64,000 bases of DNA, taken from NCBI GenBank assembly GCA_964594635.1, contig CAZQMV010000007.1:62001-126000 (forward strand), in the 5' to 3' direction. Both the position numbers and the translations under genes were made by a program. Positions within the stretch are counted from its first letter, which is position 1. Each line of letters begins with the position of its first letter. Shown in pieces: positions 1 to 8,810 of this stretch. The DNA is from Berkiella sp964594635 (GTDB lineage: Bacteria; Pseudomonadota; Gammaproteobacteria; Berkiellales; Berkiellaceae). The notes beneath the pieces were generated by a model that made no database searches, was not told where the DNA came from, and worked only from the letters and a program-made list of their open reading frames with translations.

Positions 1-455
1 GTTTACGCTATTCAGGTGATATTGCCAAAGCATTGGCAGCGGGTGCTTCGTCAGCCATGGTTGGCAGCTTATTAGCAGGTACCGATGAAGCACCTGGCGA
101 ACTCATTCTTTATCAAGGCCGTTCCTATAAAACTTATCGTGGCATGGGCTCATTAGGTGCAATGGCACAACGTCAAGGCTCTAGCGATCGCTATTTCCAA
201 TCCCTTGAACAAGGGGAAGATAAATTGGTTCCAGAAGGTATTGAAGGTCGTGTTCCTTACAAGGGCAGCATGTTAAATGTGGTTCATCAATTAATGGGTG
301 GGTTGCGCTCTAGCATGGGTTACACCGGTGTTTCCAATATTGAAGCTTTACGAACCGAAACCCAATTTGTACGCATCACGAATGCTGGTGTCAGAGAAAG
401 CCATGTTCATGATGTTACCATCACCAAAGAAGCGCCAAATTATCGCGCTGATTAA
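1..455 (+). CDS. guaB: Inosine-5'-monophosphate dehydrogenase, C-terminal part (5' end outside window)
   Basis: IMP dehydrogenase oxidises IMP to XMP with NAD+, the first committed step to GMP. Only the last 150 or so codons are present; the reading frame is open from base 3. The visible part has the phosphate-binding stretch GASSAMVGSLLAGTDEAPGE and the active-site flap region YKTYRGMGSLGAM, followed by the typical C-terminal stretch about meeting the next TIM-barrel strands. The stop codon TAA overlaps the guaA start by one base (TAATG), so guaB and guaA are almost certainly one operon, as in most gammaproteobacteria. The catalytic cysteine loop and CBS domains lie outside the window. Confidence 0.96.
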   Translation, partial: LRYSGDIAKALAAGASSAMVGSLLAGTDEAPGELILYQGRSYKTYRGMGSLGAMAQRQGSSDRYFQSLEQGEDKLVPEGIEGRVPYKGSMLNVVHQLMGGLRSSMGYTGVSNIEALRTETQFVRITNAGVRESHVHDVTITKEAPNYRAD

Positions 456-2008
456 TGCAGGTCCAAATGAATAATATTTTGATTCTCGATTTTGGCTCTC
501 AGTACACGCAGCTGATTGCCAGACGTATCCGTGAAGCTGGCGTCTATTGCGAAATTCATCCCTTTGACATGAGCGCTGAAAAAGTACGCGCTTTTGCTCC
601 CGCCGGTATTATCTTATCGGGTGGCCCTGAATCAGTGCATCTTGAAAATACACCTCGTATTTCGCAAGTGATATTTGATCTCAAATGCCCCTTGCTGGGT
701 ATTTGTTATGGCATGCAAGCCATGGCACACCAACTAGGCGGTAAAGTTGCTGCATCCGGTAAACGAGAATATGGCCATGCGCAGATTTCCTTAACGGCTC
801 CAAGTCAATTCTTCAATAAAATCAGTGAGCAATCCCAATTTTCAGTGTGGATGAGCCACGGTGATAAAGTGGTTGAAATACCGGCTGGCTTTAAAGTGAT
901 TGCGGCCAGTCTTAATGCGCCGATTGCCGCGATGGCTGATGAAACGCGTCATTATTATGGCATTCAGTTTCACCCTGAAGTGACGCATTCAGAACATGGT
1001 CAAGCCATGATTGAACGCTTTGTATTAGATATTTGTGGCGCAAAACCAGAATGGACACCCGTCAATATTATTCCCCAGTTGGAAAAAACGGTTCGCGAGC
1101 AAGTTGGCAATGATGAAGTGCTCTTAGGGCTTTCAGGTGGTGTTGATTCCTCAGTTGTTGCCGCACTGTTGCATCGTACAATTGGTGATAAATTAACTTG
1201 CGTGTTCGTTGATAATGGTTTGTTGCGTCTAAACGAAGCAGATCAAGTGATGGCGACCTTTTCCCAGCATATGGGTGTCAAGGTTATTAAAGTCGATGCC
1301 AAAGCCGTATTTTATGAAGCACTAAAAGGTATTGCCGATCCAGAAGAGAAACGCAAAATTATTGGTAAAACCTTTATTGAAATTTTTGATCAAGAAGCAA
1401 AGCGCTTACCCAAAGTGAAATGGTTAGCCCAAGGCACTATTTACCCTGATGTGATTGAATCTGCGGGTGCGCATACCGGTAAAGCGCATGTGATTAAATC
1501 CCACCATAATGTGGGTGGCTTGCCTCTAAAAATGAATTTAAAACTGTGTGAACCGTTACGCTTACTCTTTAAAGATGAAGTGCGAAAACTGGGTGTTGCC
1601 TTAGGCTTACCAGAGAAAATGGTTTATCGCCATCCTTTTCCTGGTCCAGGTTTGGGTGTACGCATTTTAGGCGAAGTCAAAGAAAGCTACGCCGATTTAT
1701 TGCGCCAAGCCGATGCCATTTTTATCGAATGTTTACATCACTTTAACTACTATCACAAAGTGAGCCAAGCTTTCGCCGTCTTTTTACCGGTTAAAGCAGT
1801 TGGCGTGATGGGCGATGCCAGAAGTTATGAATATGTGATTGCATTGCGTGCGGTAGAAACCACAGACTTTATGACAGCCACCTGGGCGCACTTACCTTAT
1901 GAATTATTAGAGATGGCATCGAGTCGGATCATTAATGAAATTAAGGGTATAGCACGCGTGACATACGATATTTCATCCAAACCTCCAGCTACTATTGAGT
2001 GGGAATAA
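455..2008 (+). CDS. guaA: GMP synthase (glutamine-hydrolysing)
   Basis: Converts XMP to GMP using ATP and glutamine-derived ammonia. It is 517 residues, close to the E. coli enzyme (525). An N-terminal class I glutamine amidotransferase domain (about 8-195) carries the nucleophile Cys84 in GICYG and the His/Glu pair in FHPEVTH. An ATP-pyrophosphatase domain follows, with the P-loop LSGGVDSSV near residue 228, and then the dimerisation domain ending in PPATIEWE. The ATG at 455 overlaps the guaB stop. A second in-frame ATG at 467 has AGG five bases upstream and could be the true start, removing four residues. The pair guaB-guaA leads into tadA and purL, a purine-centred run on one strand. Confidence 0.98.
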   Translation: MQVQMNNILILDFGSQYTQLIARRIREAGVYCEIHPFDMSAEKVRAFAPAGIILSGGPESVHLENTPRISQVIFDLKCPLLGICYGMQAMAHQLGGKVAASGKREYGHAQISLTAPSQFFNKISEQSQFSVWMSHGDKVVEIPAGFKVIAASLNAPIAAMADETRHYYGIQFHPEVTHSEHGQAMIERFVLDICGAKPEWTPVNIIPQLEKTVREQVGNDEVLLGLSGGVDSSVVAALLHRTIGDKLTCVFVDNGLLRLNEADQVMATFSQHMGVKVIKVDAKAVFYEALKGIADPEEKRKIIGKTFIEIFDQEAKRLPKVKWLAQGTIYPDVIESAGAHTGKAHVIKSHHNVGGLPLKMNLKLCEPLRLLFKDEVRKLGVALGLPEKMVYRHPFPGPGLGVRILGEVKESYADLLRQADAIFIECLHHFNYYHKVSQAFAVFLPVKAVGVMGDARSYEYVIALRAVETTDFMTATWAHLPYELLEMASSRIINEIKGIARVTYDISSKPPATIEWE

Positions 2009-2031
2009 AATGGCGGCCATTTGCAATAACA

Positions 2032-2514
2032 ATGTTTCAAATAGAAAATGAAATCGATGAAATGTGGATGCGCCAAGCGCTAGATTTGGCGAAACAGGCT
2101 GAATTAGCCGGCGAAGTGCCGGTAGGGGCAATATTAGTTTACGAAGGTGAAGTCATTGGGAAAGGGGCAAACAGCCCCATTCAACATCACGATCCCAGTG
2201 CCCACGCCGAAATCAATGCTTTACGCCAAGGTGCTCTCAACCAAAAAAACTATCGACTTCCCAATACCACGTTATATATCACATTAGAGCCCTGTGCGAT
2301 GTGTGCGGGTGCTATTATTCAAGCAAGGGTGGCCCGAGTAGTATTTGGTGCGAGTGAGCCCAAAACGGGTGCCGCAGGCAGTATTTTTAATATCTTGCAA
2401 CATGCAGAACTCAATCATCGAACAGAGGTGACTTCAGGTGTTCTTGCAAATGAGTGCAGTCAATTATTATCAAATTTTTTTCGTAAAAAGCGCCAAGGCG
2501 CTAAAGTAGGGTGA
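2032..2514 (+). CDS. tadA: tRNA-specific adenosine deaminase
   Basis: Deaminates the wobble adenosine A34 of tRNA-Arg(ACG) to inosine. The zinc site of the cytidine deaminase fold is visible: HAE in SAHAEINALRQG (His ligand and proton-shuttle Glu) and the two Cys ligands in LEPCAMCAGA. With the ATG at 2032 the protein is 160 residues and aligns with E. coli TadA from its first residues through WMRQAL. A longer reading from a GTG at 1999 would overlap guaA and adds only residues with no counterpart in the family. The TGA stop overlaps the GTG/ATG start region of purL. TadA is essential in E. coli. Confidence 0.96.
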   Translation: MFQIENEIDEMWMRQALDLAKQAELAGEVPVGAILVYEGEVIGKGANSPIQHHDPSAHAEINALRQGALNQKNYRLPNTTLYITLEPCAMCAGAIIQARVARVVFGASEPKTGAAGSIFNILQHAELNHRTEVTSGVLANECSQLLSNFFRKKRQGAKVG

Positions 2515-2519
2515 ATAGG

Positions 2520-5500
2520 ATGCTAAGACTCGTTGGTCAAAATGCGCTTTCAGATTTCAGAGTTTCCCAATTATTCACAAGGTTGCAAGAAAAATTGCCG
2601 CGCTTAAAAGCGTTGACAGCGCACACGGAATATTTTGTGCATACCGCGGATCCCTTAAGCCAACAAGAGAACGCTAGGCTCTGTGAAGTGCTGGAAAGCC
2701 AATTGAATGAAAGTACCGATAGTCAGGGATTTTCACTTTGGATCATTCCACGTTTTGGTACGCAATCACCTTGGGGCAGTAAAGCCGCTGATATTATGCA
2801 TCATGCCGGTCTTGATAAAGTGAGCCGGATTGAACGTGCTTGCGTTTATCAATTATCTGTAGAGGGCAATAAGCCATTAACTCAAACTGAGCTGTCTCAG
2901 CTTTTACCTTTGCTTCACGATCGTATGACAGAATCGGTTGTGACCGCTTGGCAAGATATTACCGCATTGTTTGCAGTGCAATCACCAGGATCGATGCAAT
3001 CTATTGCCTTATTAAGCGAAGGTAAAGTTGCATTAGAGCGTGCTAATCAACAGTTAGGCCTTGCTTTATCGCAAGATGAAATGACCTATTTAGCGGATCA
3101 ATATACTGCATTAGCGCGCGATCCCACCGATGTTGAGTTGATGATGTTTGCTCAAGCAAATTCCGAGCATTGCCGGCATAAAATTTTTAAAGCCCAGTTT
3201 GAAATTGATCAAATTCTTCAACAAGACTCGCTATTTGGTATGATTAAAAATACCTATCAGCACAATGCTAAAGGCGTATTGTCGGCCTATCATGATAATG
3301 CCGCGGTGATAGAAGGTTTTGGTCATGAACGTTTTTATTGTGATACTTTCGACAAAACCTACCGTTTTCATGATCAAAAAGTTCATATCTTAATGAAGGT
3401 AGAAACCCACAACCATCCTACCGCTATCGAACCCTTTGCGGGAGCCGGTACGGGCATGGGAGGAGAAATCCGTGATGAAGGAGCAACTGGGAGAGGCGCA
3501 AGACCCAAAGCAGGGTTATGTGGTTTTACTGTATCGAACTTACGGTTACCGCATTTGCCGCAACCTTGGGAAGGCAAAGCGTATTACCCAGATAGGATTG
3601 TCAGTGCCAGTGAGATCATGTTAAAGGGGCCAATTGGTGGCGCTGCTTTTAACAATGAATTTGGTCGACCTAATCTGGTGGGTTATTTTAGGACATTTGA
3701 GCAAGCAGAACAAAGTGAGAAAACCTATTATGCCAGAGGCTACCATAAGCCCGTCATGATTGCTGGCGGTATGGGGAATATTCAAGAGCAACATGTCAGC
3801 AAAGATCCCATTCCAGCCAATGCCTTGATCATTGTGCTGGGTGGTCCTGCCATGAAAATTGGTTTAGGCGGAGGAGCTGCTTCTTCAGTCGCACAAGGCT
3901 CTAGTGATGCGCAATTAGATTTTGCTTCAGTGCAACGACAAAACCCTGAAATGCAGCGAAGAGCCCAACAAGTCATTGATGCTTGTGTCGCTTGTGAGAA
4001 TAATCCCATTATTTCGATCCACGATGTGGGTGCAGGTGGTTTAGCCAATGCTATTCCTGAGTTGGTTCACGATGCTGCTAAAGGGGCCCAACTTTCCTTA
4101 AGAAAAATTCCCAATGATGAAAAGGGAATGACGCCGTTAGAAATCTGGTGTAATGAATCTCAAGAGCGCTATGTGCTGGCAATTCATCCTGAGAGATTAG
4201 CGGAATTTGATGCATTAGCAAAACGTGAGCGTTGTCCTTATGCTGTTTTAGGACAAGCAACAGATGATCCGCATCTCACCTTGCAAGATGAGCTGTTTGC
4301 GAATAAGCCCATTGATATACCTCAGTCATTATTATTTGGCAATGCCCCACAACTTTTTAAGAAAGCGGTCACTAAAAATGCCTCGATAGTGGATATCAAC
4401 ACCGATATCATTCCTCTTGATGAAGCCATTAGCCGCATTTTACAAGCGCCCACTGTTGCGGATAAATCCTTTTTAATTACCATTGGCGATAGAACCATCA
4501 CAGGTCTTGTGGCGCGTGATCAAATGGTTGGCCCTTGGCAAGTGCCTGTGGCAGATTGTGCAGTCACTGCATCGGGTTATACCACTTTTACAGGTGAAGC
4601 AATGAGTATGGGCGAGCGACCACCCATTGCGCTGATCAATCCAGCAGCCTCTGCGAAAATGGCTGTGGCGGAAGCGGTATTAAATATTTTAGCAAGTGAT
4701 GTCAGAGCGTTAAGCGATATTCGTTTATCTTGCAACTGGATGGCTGCTGCGCAAAATAGTGAAGAAGATGCAGCATTATATGCGGCAGTGAAAGCAGTTG
4801 GTAAAGAATTATGTCCAGCGTGGAATATCACGATACCAGTTGGAAAAGATTCCATGTCAATGCGCAGCGTATGGCAAGATGACAAAGGGCAATATGAAGT
4901 TGTTTCTCCAGTGACCTTAGTCGCAAGTGCTTTTGCGCCAGTACAAGATATTCGAAAAACACTGACGCCTTTATTAAACACAGATTCGGAAACCGTATTA
5001 CTCTTTGTTGATCTCGCAAATGCACAGTATCGTTTAGCTGGCAGTATTTTTGCGCAAGTCACGAATCAAGCCGGCGGAGAAGCGCCTGATGTCGATATTC
5101 CAAAGATCCCTGCTTTTGTAAATGTTTTAAATCAACTCAAAGCTGACAATCTGCTCTTGGCTTACCATGATCGCAGTGACGGTGGCCTGATAGTCACTTT
5201 GTGTGAGATGGCATTTGCAACGCATGTGGGTTTAGAAATTGATTTAACAACCTATGTTAAAGAAAGTCGTGACATCATAGCAGCTTTAGTGAATGAAGAA
5301 TTAGGTGTTGTATTACAAATTGAAAAAGCCTCTTTAGATAAATGCAAAGCGATTTTCGTAGGTGCAGGACTTGGTGATACGTTACATGTTATTGCAACGC
5401 TGAATGAAGATGAAGAGAATATCGTTATCTCTCATCAAGGAAAGATCTATTACGAAGAAGAGCGTAAAGAATTGCAGACGTTATGGTCAAAAACCAGCAC

Positions 5501-6380
5501 CGTGATGCAGGCCATGCGAGATAATCCCGCTTGCGCTAAACAAGTTTACAACAGCATTGCCAATGATGATGATCCGGGCTTGTTCGTGACAATGCCAAGC
5601 AAGCTGCCACAAGTTGCAACTTATCAAGGCACCAAGCCTAAAGTGGCCATTTTGCGAGAACAAGGGGTGAATGGTCATAATGAAATGGCTGCAGCGTTCA
5701 CCTTAGCTGGATTTGAAGCGGTTGATGTGACAATGAGTGATTTGCTCTCTGGCGCGAGCTTAGCCTCATTTCATGGTTTGGCCGCTTGTGGTGGTTTTTC
5801 TTATGGTGATGTATTGGGCGCAGGCAAGGGCTGGGCAAAAGCTATTTTGCACTCACAAAAGCTAAGAGACGAATTTACGACATTCTTTGCACGTCACAAT
5901 ACTTTTACCTTAGGCGTGTGCAATGGCTGTCAAATGCTTTCACAACTCAGTGATATCATTCCAGGTGCAACACATTGGCCACGATTTGTCCAAAACCAAT
6001 CCCAACAATTTGAAGCAAGATTAAGTTTGGTTGAAGTTTGTCAGTCACCATCCATATTTCTAAATGGTTTGACCGGGATGATATTCCCCATTGCGGTGGC
6101 TCATGGGGAAGGTTTTGCTACAGGCACCAATGCCAATACGAAGGTTGCGTTGCGTTTTGTAGATAATCATGGTAAACCCACAGAGAGCTACCCTTTAAAT
6201 CCTAATGGATCAGGGCATGGCATGACCGGATTTACGACGGATGATGGTCGCGCCACGATTATGATGCCGCACCCAGAAAGAGTATTTAAAACGTGGCAGC
6301 TTTCATGGCATCCCAAGACAAGGGAACAGGACACACCCTGGATGTCACTTTTTGTCAACGCAAGGAACTGGTTGAAATAA
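2520..6380 (+). CDS. purL: Phosphoribosylformylglycinamidine synthase (single-chain)
   Basis: Makes FGAM from FGAR, glutamine and ATP in purine synthesis. It is the long proteobacterial type (1286 residues) with an N-terminal PurS-like domain, a linker, two AIRS-type ATP domains (Gly/Asp-rich NHPTAIEPFAGAGTGMGGEI in the first half) and a C-terminal glutaminase. The glutaminase nucleophile is Cys1134 in GVCNGCQML, and the His/Glu of the triad are in MPHPERVF. I chose the ATG at 2520 because AGGG lies eight bases upstream and the nucleophile then matches the E. coli number (Cys1135). A GTG at 2511 overlapping the tadA stop (GTGA) is an alternative that adds three residues. Confidence 0.98.
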   Translation: MLRLVGQNALSDFRVSQLFTRLQEKLPRLKALTAHTEYFVHTADPLSQQENARLCEVLESQLNESTDSQGFSLWIIPRFGTQSPWGSKAADIMHHAGLDKVSRIERACVYQLSVEGNKPLTQTELSQLLPLLHDRMTESVVTAWQDITALFAVQSPGSMQSIALLSEGKVALERANQQLGLALSQDEMTYLADQYTALARDPTDVELMMFAQANSEHCRHKIFKAQFEIDQILQQDSLFGMIKNTYQHNAKGVLSAYHDNAAVIEGFGHERFYCDTFDKTYRFHDQKVHILMKVETHNHPTAIEPFAGAGTGMGGEIRDEGATGRGARPKAGLCGFTVSNLRLPHLPQPWEGKAYYPDRIVSASEIMLKGPIGGAAFNNEFGRPNLVGYFRTFEQAEQSEKTYYARGYHKPVMIAGGMGNIQEQHVSKDPIPANALIIVLGGPAMKIGLGGGAASSVAQGSSDAQLDFASVQRQNPEMQRRAQQVIDACVACENNPIISIHDVGAGGLANAIPELVHDAAKGAQLSLRKIPNDEKGMTPLEIWCNESQERYVLAIHPERLAEFDALAKRERCPYAVLGQATDDPHLTLQDELFANKPIDIPQSLLFGNAPQLFKKAVTKNASIVDINTDIIPLDEAISRILQAPTVADKSFLITIGDRTITGLVARDQMVGPWQVPVADCAVTASGYTTFTGEAMSMGERPPIALINPAASAKMAVAEAVLNILASDVRALSDIRLSCNWMAAAQNSEEDAALYAAVKAVGKELCPAWNITIPVGKDSMSMRSVWQDDKGQYEVVSPVTLVASAFAPVQDIRKTLTPLLNTDSETVLLFVDLANAQYRLAGSIFAQVTNQAGGEAPDVDIPKIPAFVNVLNQLKADNLLLAYHDRSDGGLIVTLCEMAFATHVGLEIDLTTYVKESRDIIAALVNEELGVVLQIEKASLDKCKAIFVGAGLGDTLHVIATLNEDEENIVISHQGKIYYEEERKELQTLWSKTSTVMQAMRDNPACAKQVYNSIANDDDPGLFVTMPSKLPQVATYQGTKPKVAILREQGVNGHNEMAAAFTLAGFEAVDVTMSDLLSGASLASFHGLAACGGFSYGDVLGAGKGWAKAILHSQKLRDEFTTFFARHNTFTLGVCNGCQMLSQLSDIIPGATHWPRFVQNQSQQFEARLSLVEVCQSPSIFLNGLTGMIFPIAVAHGEGFATGTNANTKVALRFVDNHGKPTESYPLNPNGSGHGMTGFTTDDGRATIMMPHPERVFKTWQLSWHPKTREQDTPWMSLFVNARNWLK

Positions 6381-6384
6381 GCAC

Positions 6385-8094
6385 ATGCTAAAATATACCA
6401 CGCGTATTGATCATGGCTTGGGTCATGAATGGATTGAAACTGAACTAACCGGCAAAGAATTACTGGTAGCTCCTTTGTTAAATAAAGGCACGGCCTTTAC
6501 GCAAATTGAGCGCCATGCTTTAAAATTGCTAGGCAAGTTACCTCATCGCGTTGAAACCCTCCAAGAACAATTAGATCGCGCTAAGAACCAATTCAATCGT
6601 TATACATCGACCATGCAAAAGTATATTTATCTGAATAATTTGCATGATAAAAACGAAATTCTTTTTTATAAGCTACTGCTTGATAATTTGCACGAAACGT
6701 TACCGCTTATTTATACGCCTGGTGTGAGTGCTGCGGTAAAACGCTTTAGCCATGAATTCCGCCAGCCGCGTGGCCTTTATATTGCCTATCCAGATCGTGA
6801 CAAAATCGATGAAATTTTAGATAACCGCACGCATCATGAAATTGAACTGTTGGTTGCCACCGATGGCGAACGTATTTTAGGAATTGGTGATCAAGGTATT
6901 GGCGGGATGGATATTCCTGTTGCGAAACTGGTTGTTTATAGTTTGTGTGGCATTAACCCTTATAGAACTGTTCCTATTATGTTGGATGTGGGCACCAATA
7001 ACCCTGAATTATTAAATGATCCGCTATATTTGGGTTGGCGACATGCGCGAATAACCGGTAAAGAATATGATGACTTTATTGAAAGTTTCGTGAATGCCGT
7101 TAAGGTTAAATTTCCTAATTGTATGATCCATTGGGAAGACTTTGCGCAGCAAAATGCCAGACGTATTTTAGAAACCTACCGATTGCAACATTGCTCATTT
7201 AATGACGATATGCAAGGGACGGCAGTCGTGACAGTAGCGGCACTGCTAGCTGCAATTAAAGCTTCCAATTTGGCAATTAAAGAACAAAAAATTGTGGTCT
7301 TTGGAGCAGGAACTGCGGGATTGGGTATTGCTGATCTCTTGTTTAATGCCATGGTGCATGCAGGCGTTCCAGAAGCTGTTGCTAGACGGCAATTTTGGTT
7401 GGTTGATCGTCATGGTGTGCTCGTTGAAGGTATGAAAGAACTCAATGTTTTTCAACAACCTTATGCGCGGCCAAAAGATGAAGTGAATGCGTGGCCCACC
7501 GATAAGCGTGATTTGGAAGCGGTGGTCAATCAAGTTCACCCAACGATTCTAATTGGCTGTTCAACGGTGAGGGGTGCCTTTAATGAAGCTATCGTTAAAA
7601 CGATGGCAGCAAACACTTCTTTACCGATCATTTGTCCTTTATCTAACCCGAATGAGAATTGTGAAGGTGATCCGCAAGATTTAATTACCTGGACCGATGG
7701 TAGAGCCTTGATTGCGACAGGAAGCCCTTTCCCACCCGTTGAGTATCAAGGTAAAACGTACACCATTACTCAATGCAACAATGCTTTATCGTTTCCGGGC
7801 ATTGGCCTCGGTGTTATTGCCACAAAAGCAAATGTGGTCACCGATAATATGTTATGGGCTGCAACTGAAGCAATCAGTGAGCGTGCGCCGATATTACAAG
7901 ATCTTAGCCAGCCCTTGTTGCCTCCAGTCACCGATATTCCAGAGTTAGCGGCTTCTGTAGGACATGCTGTTGCTGCGCAAGCCATTCAAGATGGCGTTGC
8001 CAGGGTGAAGCCTAATATGGAATTTGCGGCGTTTGTGAAAGAGCAGATCTGGAAGCCGTATTATCGAGAGATCCGGTTGGTTAAGAGCGAATAA
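6385..8094 (+). CDS. maeA: NAD-dependent malic enzyme
   Basis: Oxidative decarboxylation of malate to pyruvate, giving NADH. The 569 residues match the large SfcA/MaeA type (565 in E. coli). Visible features are the substrate-site stretch LIYTPGVSAAVKRFS near residue 112, the metal-binding motif IHWEDFAQQNA near 250, and a Rossmann nucleotide fold with GAGTAGLGIADLL near 309. It starts four bases after the purL stop, so it may share its transcript, although the two functions are unrelated. With ppc at 51.9 kb it would balance C3 and C4 acids around the TCA cycle. A GC-rich hairpin repeat lies just downstream. Confidence 0.97.
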   Translation: MLKYTTRIDHGLGHEWIETELTGKELLVAPLLNKGTAFTQIERHALKLLGKLPHRVETLQEQLDRAKNQFNRYTSTMQKYIYLNNLHDKNEILFYKLLLDNLHETLPLIYTPGVSAAVKRFSHEFRQPRGLYIAYPDRDKIDEILDNRTHHEIELLVATDGERILGIGDQGIGGMDIPVAKLVVYSLCGINPYRTVPIMLDVGTNNPELLNDPLYLGWRHARITGKEYDDFIESFVNAVKVKFPNCMIHWEDFAQQNARRILETYRLQHCSFNDDMQGTAVVTVAALLAAIKASNLAIKEQKIVVFGAGTAGLGIADLLFNAMVHAGVPEAVARRQFWLVDRHGVLVEGMKELNVFQQPYARPKDEVNAWPTDKRDLEAVVNQVHPTILIGCSTVRGAFNEAIVKTMAANTSLPIICPLSNPNENCEGDPQDLITWTDGRALIATGSPFPPVEYQGKTYTITQCNNALSFPGIGLGVIATKANVVTDNMLWAATEAISERAPILQDLSQPLLPPVTDIPELAASVGHAVAAQAIQDGVARVKPNMEFAAFVKEQIWKPYYREIRLVKSE

Positions 8095-8099
8095 CGTTT

Positions 8100-8163
8100 C
8101 CCCCACCCGACACATCCTCGCTTTGCTCGTCTGTGTCACCCTCCCCCGCGAAGCGGGAGAGAG
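8100..8163. repeat. GC-rich intergenic hairpin repeat, copy A1
   Basis: The strip between maeA and the b561 gene starts with CCCCCACCCGACACA, runs through TGTGTCACCCTC and ends with the small hairpin CCCGC-GAA-GCGGG. The same order of blocks occurs in reverse orientation at 48439-48516 behind relA, so this is a dispersed element rather than a chance palindrome. It may double as a transcript end for maeA, but no T-run follows it. Confidence 0.75.
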
Positions 8164-8210
8164 AAATAAGGCGTTATACGAGATGGAGTTGGAAGGGGAG
8201 GATTAGATGT

Positions 8211-8750
8211 TTAGACCATCCGTCTCAATACATTATCTTTCTTCACAAAATGATGATAAAACGCTGCTAAGGCATGTCCACTCACCAAAGCAATGATCGC
8301 GTAGGAACTCCAAACGTGCGTTTGGTAAAAAATACCGCCAAAGGTTTCGTTCTTAGCGAATAGCATCGGTAATTTAAATAAGCCAAAAAATCCTATTGGA
8401 TATCCACCAAACGTAGACATCAAAATACCGCTAATAGGCATAATGAACATCGCGACATAAAGCAAAATATGCATAGTGTTTGCAGCTTTTTGTTCAATGG
8501 GGGTCATGCTGCTTGGCATTAAAGGACGTGTGCCCACTTTGCGCCACATCAACATAATAAATGCGATAATCAGTACACAGATACCTAATGATTTATGAAG
8601 TAAAAGATACTGTAATTTCTCATTGGTATCTTTTGGAAAATATTCACGTCGGTAAACGAGATAGTACTGAGCGACAAATAGAATAAAGATGATCCAATGT
8701 AAAAACTTTGTTAGACTGCCAAATTTTTCAGGGGTATTTTGAAAAGACAT
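8211..8750 (-). CDS. Cytochrome b561 family protein
   Basis: A di-haem membrane cytochrome of the bacterial b561 (CybB) family, expected to pass electrons between quinol and an unknown acceptor in the inner membrane. The 179 residues form four hydrophobic segments. Candidate haem-ligand histidines are in KFLHWIIF, LLHKSLG, NTMHILLY and VSGHALAA, the spacing normal for the family. The ATG at 8750 is preceded by GGAG six bases away and gives the usual N-terminus ahead of the first helix. A longer reading to 8798 has no ribosome site. It is transcribed in the same direction as the giant gene behind it and 60 bases from it. The substrate cannot be told from sequence. Confidence 0.88.
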   Translation of the reverse strand: MSFQNTPEKFGSLTKFLHWIIFILFVAQYYLVYRREYFPKDTNEKLQYLLLHKSLGICVLIIAFIMLMWRKVGTRPLMPSSMTPIEQKAANTMHILLYVAMFIMPISGILMSTFGGYPIGFFGLFKLPMLFAKNETFGGIFYQTHVWSSYAIIALVSGHALAAFYHHFVKKDNVLRRMV

Positions 8751-8810
8751 TAAGCACTCCAGAAATGCATATAAAATGAGATGGATTATGCGAGTCAAAT
8801 GCTTAATGCG

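Noticed and set aside
4577..5062. 161-codon open frame on the minus strand inside purL
   Set aside because: Lies wholly within a well-supported gene, has no ribosome site or recognisable domain, and follows from codon bias of purL.
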